A DNA stretch of 64,000 bases from Aliishimia sp963678085. GTDB lineage: Bacteria; Pseudomonadota; Alphaproteobacteria; Rhodobacterales; Rhodobacteraceae. The notes below the pieces were generated by a model. That model saw only the letters and a list, made by a program, of their open reading frames with translations, searched no databases and was not told the origin of the DNA. The stretch covers positions 1,674,001-1,738,000 of the forward strand of contig OY782680.1 of assembly GCA_963678085.1 (NCBI GenBank), in the 5' to 3' direction. Shown one piece after another: positions 60,056 to 64,000 of this stretch. A program made the position numbers and the translations under genes. Position 1 is the stretch's first letter. The number at the start of each line of letters is the position of its first letter.

Positions 60056-61168
60056 ATGAAACAAACTGTCCCCCCCAGGGTAATCGTGATCCAGCCGGTC
60101 GTGCCAAGCTATCGCACAGGCTTTTTCAGATCAGTTGCGTCTATTCTGGGTGACAGGTTCGCGGTCTATGCCTCGGATCTGAACATGGGTGTTTTGACCG
60201 AACAGGCCGAGATTGATCCTTGGCGCCGATCTCTTGGGGCGATCCAACGTCTTGGACCAGGGGTAGAGTGGCAGAAGGGAGCCATGTCAGTTCCGATTAG
60301 GCGCGGCGATGTGGTCGTGGTCTCCGGTGCTCCAAGGTGTTTGTCTAACTTGCTGCTGCTATTGAAGGCGCGCATCAAGGGAGCTCGAACAATCTGGTGG
60401 GGACAATTGTGGTCGGCCACATCGCGCTGGCACAGGTTCATCTTGCGCCTGATGCTGATGCGGCTCGCCCATTCCGTGCTGTTCTATACGGATGCTGAGG
60501 TCACCACCTATAAGGAACAGTTTGGTCGCTGGGATCGCAGGCACTTCAGCGCATTGAACAACGGGATTGATGTCAAACCGATCCAGCAGCATCGCACGCC
60601 ATATATCGCCCAGGAGCGCAGCAATGAAATTCTCTTTATCGGGCGCTTGACGGAGAAGGCTCAAATCGCCCTGCTCCTAGAGGCGATGGGGCAGGCACCG
60701 CTGGCGGGGGCAGCCCTGCATGTTATTGGCGATGGTCCTGACAAGATTGCTCTTGAAAGCTGGGCTCGGGAGAATGGGATTGACGCGCGTGTGACTTGGC
60801 ACGGAGGCACGGTCGATGAGGCGAAGATCGCGAAGATTGCCAATCGCGCTGCGGTGTTCTGCTATCCTGGTGGTGTTGGGCTGAGCCTAATTCATGCGAT
60901 GGCCTATGGCTTGCCGGCAGTCGTGCATGATGATCGGGTGACACATATGCCAGAGATTGCGGCCTTTGATCCGGGTGTGACGGGGGCGCATTTCAAAAAG
61001 GGAGACGCCAAATCCCTTGCCCAAGCGCTGGCCGTGCTCCTCTCAGATCCGGGTGCCCGCTCTCGCATGGCCGAAGAATCCCTGCGCCGTGCTGACACCA
61101 TGTATAATACCGACTGTATGGCCGAACGCTTTGTGGAAATGGTCGATCTGGAAACCTGCGCAGCATGA
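60056..61168 (+). CDS. glycosyltransferase (GT4 family)
   Basis: Retaining glycosyltransferase of 370 residues. N-terminal acceptor domain begins with IVIQPVVPSYRTGFFRSV; donor half starts at ILFIGRLTEKAQIALLLEAM, with the nucleotide-sugar-binding VIGDGPDKIALES and the E-rich GVGLSLIHAMAYGLPAV (about residue 285). GGAGAG precedes ATG 60056. The following gene starts inside its stop (ATGA). The sugar transferred is unknown. Confidence 0.88.
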   Translation: MKQTVPPRVIVIQPVVPSYRTGFFRSVASILGDRFAVYASDLNMGVLTEQAEIDPWRRSLGAIQRLGPGVEWQKGAMSVPIRRGDVVVVSGAPRCLSNLLLLLKARIKGARTIWWGQLWSATSRWHRFILRLMLMRLAHSVLFYTDAEVTTYKEQFGRWDRRHFSALNNGIDVKPIQQHRTPYIAQERSNEILFIGRLTEKAQIALLLEAMGQAPLAGAALHVIGDGPDKIALESWARENGIDARVTWHGGTVDEAKIAKIANRAAVFCYPGGVGLSLIHAMAYGLPAVVHDDRVTHMPEIAAFDPGVTGAHFKKGDAKSLAQALAVLLSDPGARSRMAEESLRRADTMYNTDCMAERFVEMVDLETCAA

Positions 61169-62421
61169 AGATCAAGAAGAGCTCAATTGTTGTCTTTGTG
61201 ATGCTGGGTGCCGTTTTCGGCTATCCTTTCGTGGCGGGCATTTCGGCGACTTTGGGGCTGCCCAACAGCATCATTTCCATTGGGCTTAGATCTTTGGTCG
61301 CATTCGCGGGTCTGTTTTTGATTGTGGACAACTTAGGTGCGAAGACACACGGGCTTGGACGTCTGTTACTATACTGTACTTGCCTGTTCATTACACTCTT
61401 TCTATTGCGGCTTATCTACTCCACCATTTTGTCTTCAACGATGTCGCCGGACACCGCGAACAACTACTGGATTTGGACGATCGGCTCTGCTGTTCTCCCA
61501 GTTTTGGGGCTATCGAGCGCACGATCATATGATCTGAACTGGTCGTTGTTTCAAAATAGAGCCCTCTTTGTCGTTTTGATCGCATCTGTTCTTGTGGCCC
61601 TGAATATGACGACAACTGTTACCGACCAGATCGGAACCTATGATAGTGGTCGCGCACGGCTTGAAACACTTAACCCGATCTCGCTGGGGCATCTCGGGGC
61701 GTCTCTCCTGCTGCTCACGATTGCGATTTTTTGGCAACTCGACAGTAAGCGTGGCCTCCGCGCGCTCTTGGCGCTTATCGGAATGGCGATTGGTGCCTAT
61801 TTGACGATTGCGTCGAACTCTAGAGGTCCGTTAGTCGGGGCCGCCGCTGCTATTTGCTTCGCTTGGCTCGTGTCGCGTGGCACACGTAAAGTCGCGGCAA
61901 CTTTGATCCTCGCAACAGCCGTTTTGACCTTTGCTCCGATCCTTCTGTGGCTTGAGGTTAATTATGGCGTTACCACCTATTCACGTCTCTTCGGGCAGTC
62001 TTTTAGCGAAGAAACCAATGTTGTCGCGCGCCTCGACATGTACTGGATTGCCCTGAGCGCTTTCGGAGATTCTCCGCTCTTGGGGGTGGGTCTTGAGATC
62101 AAAGAAATCGGTATCTATCCCCACAATGTTACGCTCGAAGCATTCCTAGCGACGGGTCTTATCGGTGGGCTTGCATTTTTCTCAATGCAGGTGCTGGCAC
62201 TCAGAATCTCGTGGAAAGTTTGCCGGGCACATAAAGACCTATTGTGGCTAGGCATGATCATAGTGCAGTACATAGTCGCCTCCCAGTTCTCTGGCGCGTT
62301 ATATGCGTCGCCACCATTATGGGCATCTATCGGAATTGCGGCTTTCGCATTCAATGCAACGAGACAAGAGCAAACTCCGAGAAATCGAGGTTACGGTGCG
62401 GTTAACTTTAAATCTATCTAA
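61165..62421 (+). CDS. O-antigen ligase/polymerase-like membrane protein (Wzy/WaaL type)
   Basis: Polytopic protein of 418 residues with about 11 helices. The large periplasmic loop (about residues 265-330, between TRKVAATLILATAVLTFAP and HNVTLEAFLATGLIGG) and the PHN in YPHNVTLEAFL fit the O-antigen ligase/polymerase superfamily. It could polymerise repeat units or ligate the chain. Coupled to the glycosyltransferase before it; the next gene starts within its end. Confidence 0.85.
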   Translation: MKIKKSSIVVFVMLGAVFGYPFVAGISATLGLPNSIISIGLRSLVAFAGLFLIVDNLGAKTHGLGRLLLYCTCLFITLFLLRLIYSTILSSTMSPDTANNYWIWTIGSAVLPVLGLSSARSYDLNWSLFQNRALFVVLIASVLVALNMTTTVTDQIGTYDSGRARLETLNPISLGHLGASLLLLTIAIFWQLDSKRGLRALLALIGMAIGAYLTIASNSRGPLVGAAAAICFAWLVSRGTRKVAATLILATAVLTFAPILLWLEVNYGVTTYSRLFGQSFSEETNVVARLDMYWIALSAFGDSPLLGVGLEIKEIGIYPHNVTLEAFLATGLIGGLAFFSMQVLALRISWKVCRAHKDLLWLGMIIVQYIVASQFSGALYASPPLWASIGIAAFAFNATRQEQTPRNRGYGAVNFKSI

Positions 62422-63568
62422 TCTTCATGTTGGTGGTGGTGTCCAAGTTGCGGCATCCTTCCTGAAAGAGATGCGTTCGGCTGGTCGATCTCGGCCCGAT
62501 CTCGCTGTTCTTGTTTCGTCGGAAATTGAGCAACAGGTTGGGCCACTCTCCGATATTTCCAAGGATGTTGTGTCATTGGATGTGTATGGCATGCGTGGTG
62601 ACGAACAGGAGCGGGCAGGAAAGATACTTGATGCAAGTGATCGTGTTTTCACGCTGTTTGGCCCGCTCTATCGTTGGTCCCCGCCATTTACGAGCATTGT
62701 AGGGTTTGCCCAGCCCTGGATTATTTACCCCCACAATGAAGTTTATTCATTGTTGCCATTGTGGGAGAGGCTCAAGCAGAGACTAAAGTTCTGGGTTCAG
62801 GCACAGTTCTTCAAACGTGCAGACGTGCTCGTGGTTGAGCTGGAACATGTCAAAGCTGGTCTTGTTCGCGAGTTGGGTATCGATCCCGCAAAAATTCACG
62901 TCGTCTATAATTGTGTTTCCTCGGTCTTCCACGATCCTGAGAAATGGGAAGATGTGACTGTTCCGGGAACGCCAGGAAAGCTGAGACTGGGTTTTCTGGG
63001 CCGAAATTATCCCCACAAGAACACCAGAATATTTCCCGAGCTGGTCCGATATCTAAAGCAGGACCACGCCATGGATGCGACCGTATTCGTGACTTTTACA
63101 GAGGCGGAATGGAACGCGTGTGATAGCGAATTTCGCGATGCATGTGTCAACTTGGGCCCCCTTAAAGTCTCGCAATGTCCAAGTTTCTATCGTGAACTTG
63201 ATGCGGTCGTTTTTCCGTCTCTTCTCGAGTGCTTCTCAGCGACGCCTCTTGAAACTCTCGCGATGGAAAGGCCTCTCTTCGCGTCTGATCGCCCGTTCAA
63301 TCGCGACGTTTGTGGAAGCTATGCCCACTACTTCGATCCCCTTTGTCCGCGGTCAGCCGCAAGCAAAATTGCGGAGGTATTCAAGGCCGGAGGACCTGAT
63401 CCAGAGGGGCGGGCGAAGGCAAAGGAGCATGCTTTTGGTTTTTCGAATGCTGAAGAAAGGGCGCGGCAATACTTGAGCATTCTTGAAGGGGATACCGCAG
63501 ATCCCGGCCTCTCCTATGGCGCTGAAAACGAATACAACACATCTATTGAAAAGGACCATGTAACGTGA
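62396..63568 (+). CDS. glycosyltransferase (GT4 family)
   Basis: Glycosyltransferase of 390 residues. N-terminal NLSNLHVGGGVQVAASFLKE is the glycine-rich acceptor-domain start; donor-binding LGFLGRNYPHKNTRIFPEL, FPSLLECFSATPLETLAMERP (about residue 300) carries the ExxxxxxxE motif. GTG 62396 is used, with GAGG 6 bp upstream and a 26-bp overlap with the ligase gene. Lower GC than the housekeeping part. Confidence 0.85.
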   Translation: MRLTLNLSNLHVGGGVQVAASFLKEMRSAGRSRPDLAVLVSSEIEQQVGPLSDISKDVVSLDVYGMRGDEQERAGKILDASDRVFTLFGPLYRWSPPFTSIVGFAQPWIIYPHNEVYSLLPLWERLKQRLKFWVQAQFFKRADVLVVELEHVKAGLVRELGIDPAKIHVVYNCVSSVFHDPEKWEDVTVPGTPGKLRLGFLGRNYPHKNTRIFPELVRYLKQDHAMDATVFVTFTEAEWNACDSEFRDACVNLGPLKVSQCPSFYRELDAVVFPSLLECFSATPLETLAMERPLFASDRPFNRDVCGSYAHYFDPLCPRSAASKIAEVFKAGGPDPEGRAKAKEHAFGFSNAEERARQYLSILEGDTADPGLSYGAENEYNTSIEKDHVT

Positions 63569-64000
63569 CAATCAAAAGCGTTCTGATTACAGGTGGCACA
63601 GGATCATTCGGTAAAACTATGCTGAATGATCTGCTCGAAAAAGGCATCCCCGAGGTGCGTATTCTGAGCCGTGACGAAGAAAAACAGGACATGCTGCGCA
63701 ATACGTTGCGCAATCCTAATGTGCGGTTCTTTATAGGCGATATTCGCGATCGTGAAAGCGTGGAGCGTGCTGTGGCTGGAGTGGATTGCGTATTTCATGC
63801 GGCCGCACTCAAACAGGTTCCCTCTTGTGAGTTTTTCCCAATCGAAGCGGTGCGCACCAATATTCTCGGCTCAGAGAACGTGATCCGCGCATCCGTGAGT
63901 GCTGGCGTGCGGTCCGTCGTGTGTCTGTCCACCGACAAGGCTGTGTTGCCGGTGAATGCTATGGGCATGTCCAAGGCGATGATGGAAAAGCTTGCCCAAG
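63565..64000 (+). CDS. UDP-N-acetylglucosamine-modifying SDR enzyme, FnlA/WbjB/CapE-like (3' end outside window)
   Basis: The last gene runs off the window; about 145 codons are visible. Starts at GTG 63565, overlapping the previous stop as GTGA. NAD-binding ITGGTGSFGKTMLND, the FHAAALKQVPSCEFFPIEA stretch, and STDKAVLPVNAMGMSKAMMEK (modified YxxxK with M in place of Y, as in this subgroup) are typical of UDP-GlcNAc 4,6-dehydratases/epimerases that begin UDP-FucNAc or related sugar synthesis. Which variant it is needs the missing end. Confidence 0.87.
   Translation, partial: MTIKSVLITGGTGSFGKTMLNDLLEKGIPEVRILSRDEEKQDMLRNTLRNPNVRFFIGDIRDRESVERAVAGVDCVFHAAALKQVPSCEFFPIEAVRTNILGSENVIRASVSAGVRSVVCLSTDKAVLPVNAMGMSKAMMEKLAQ

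Noticed and set aside
1..64000. CRISPR array, tRNA, rRNA and phage genes
   Set aside because: No regularly spaced repeats, no cloverleaf with conserved TTCGA-type arms, and no phage or conjugation genes were seen by eye. A tRNA scan would be needed to exclude every short RNA.

Overview
The window is a piece of an alphaproteobacterial chromosome, most likely from the Rhodobacteraceae (Roseobacter group). The evidence is moderately high GC coding DNA with strong GCG/CGC usage, and gene neighbourhoods I know from that group: a DUF721 gene beside dsbA; pmbA-cysQ-waaA-lpxK; yajC-secD-secF-Mth938-ccmABCDG; lrp divergent from trxB; dnaX-ybaB-recR; lgt-midA-pgeF. No rRNA, tRNA or CRISPR array was recognised. 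The assignment rests on family recognition alone; no database search was possible.

Layout. 1-7.2 kb: a DUF721 gene cut by the window edge and dsbA, facing a reverse-strand outer-membrane operon (pmbA, cysQ-like, waaA, lpxK) and a DUF2125 envelope protein. 7.2-10.6 kb: a small enoyl-CoA hydratase, a conserved hypothetical, an HNH protein, a BaiN-type flavoprotein and a secreted trypsin-like protease. 10.8-16.8 kb: one long forward transcription unit for protein export and cytochrome c maturation (yajC, secD, secF, Mth938-like, ccmA, ccmB, ccmC, ccmD, ccmG). 16.8-21.6 kb: a single-domain response regulator, an Lrp regulator, thioredoxin reductase, DUF5071, and a bifunctional sulfate adenylyltransferase/APS kinase whose reading frame carries an extra N-terminal winged-helix domain behind two near-identical palindromes. 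21.6-29 kb: an orphan gene, a structured ORF-free gap, pgeF-midA-lgt, ubiK, a DUF4087 pair, zapE and a sugar-transfer ATP-grasp protein. 29-36 kb: a large DUF2339 membrane protein and the dnaX-ybaB-traB-recR operon. 36.2-37.7 kb: a decayed IS4-family insertion sequence interrupted by palindromic repeats.

37.8-49.3 kb: methylmalonate-semialdehyde dehydrogenase and thiolase, an RTX-type protein, an inositol-monophosphatase-like enzyme, the tesA / ybbA-ybbP-type locus, and an amidinotransferase next to a second palindromic repeat copy. 49.3-56.1 kb: a strong terminator, several conserved-unknown enzymes, pth and rplY (separated by a lower-GC DUF4303 gene on the other strand) and an MFS transporter. 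56.6 kb to the end: an exopolysaccharide cluster with visibly lower GC: an EPS-type MarR regulator, a UDP-sugar dehydrogenase, a Wzx-like flippase, two glycosyltransferases, an O-antigen-ligase/polymerase-like membrane protein, and the start of a UDP-GlcNAc-modifying SDR enzyme that runs off the window.

How the genes connect: most of the window is housekeeping (export, lipid A/Kdo, haem and thiol redox, respiratory-complex assembly, replication). The most unusual point is that a winged-helix domain resembling the EPS-type MarR regulator appears twice: once alone at the head of the polysaccharide cluster, and once fused to the enzyme that makes PAPS, the sulfate donor. That suggests, as an inference only, coordinated control of sulfate activation and extracellular polysaccharide production.
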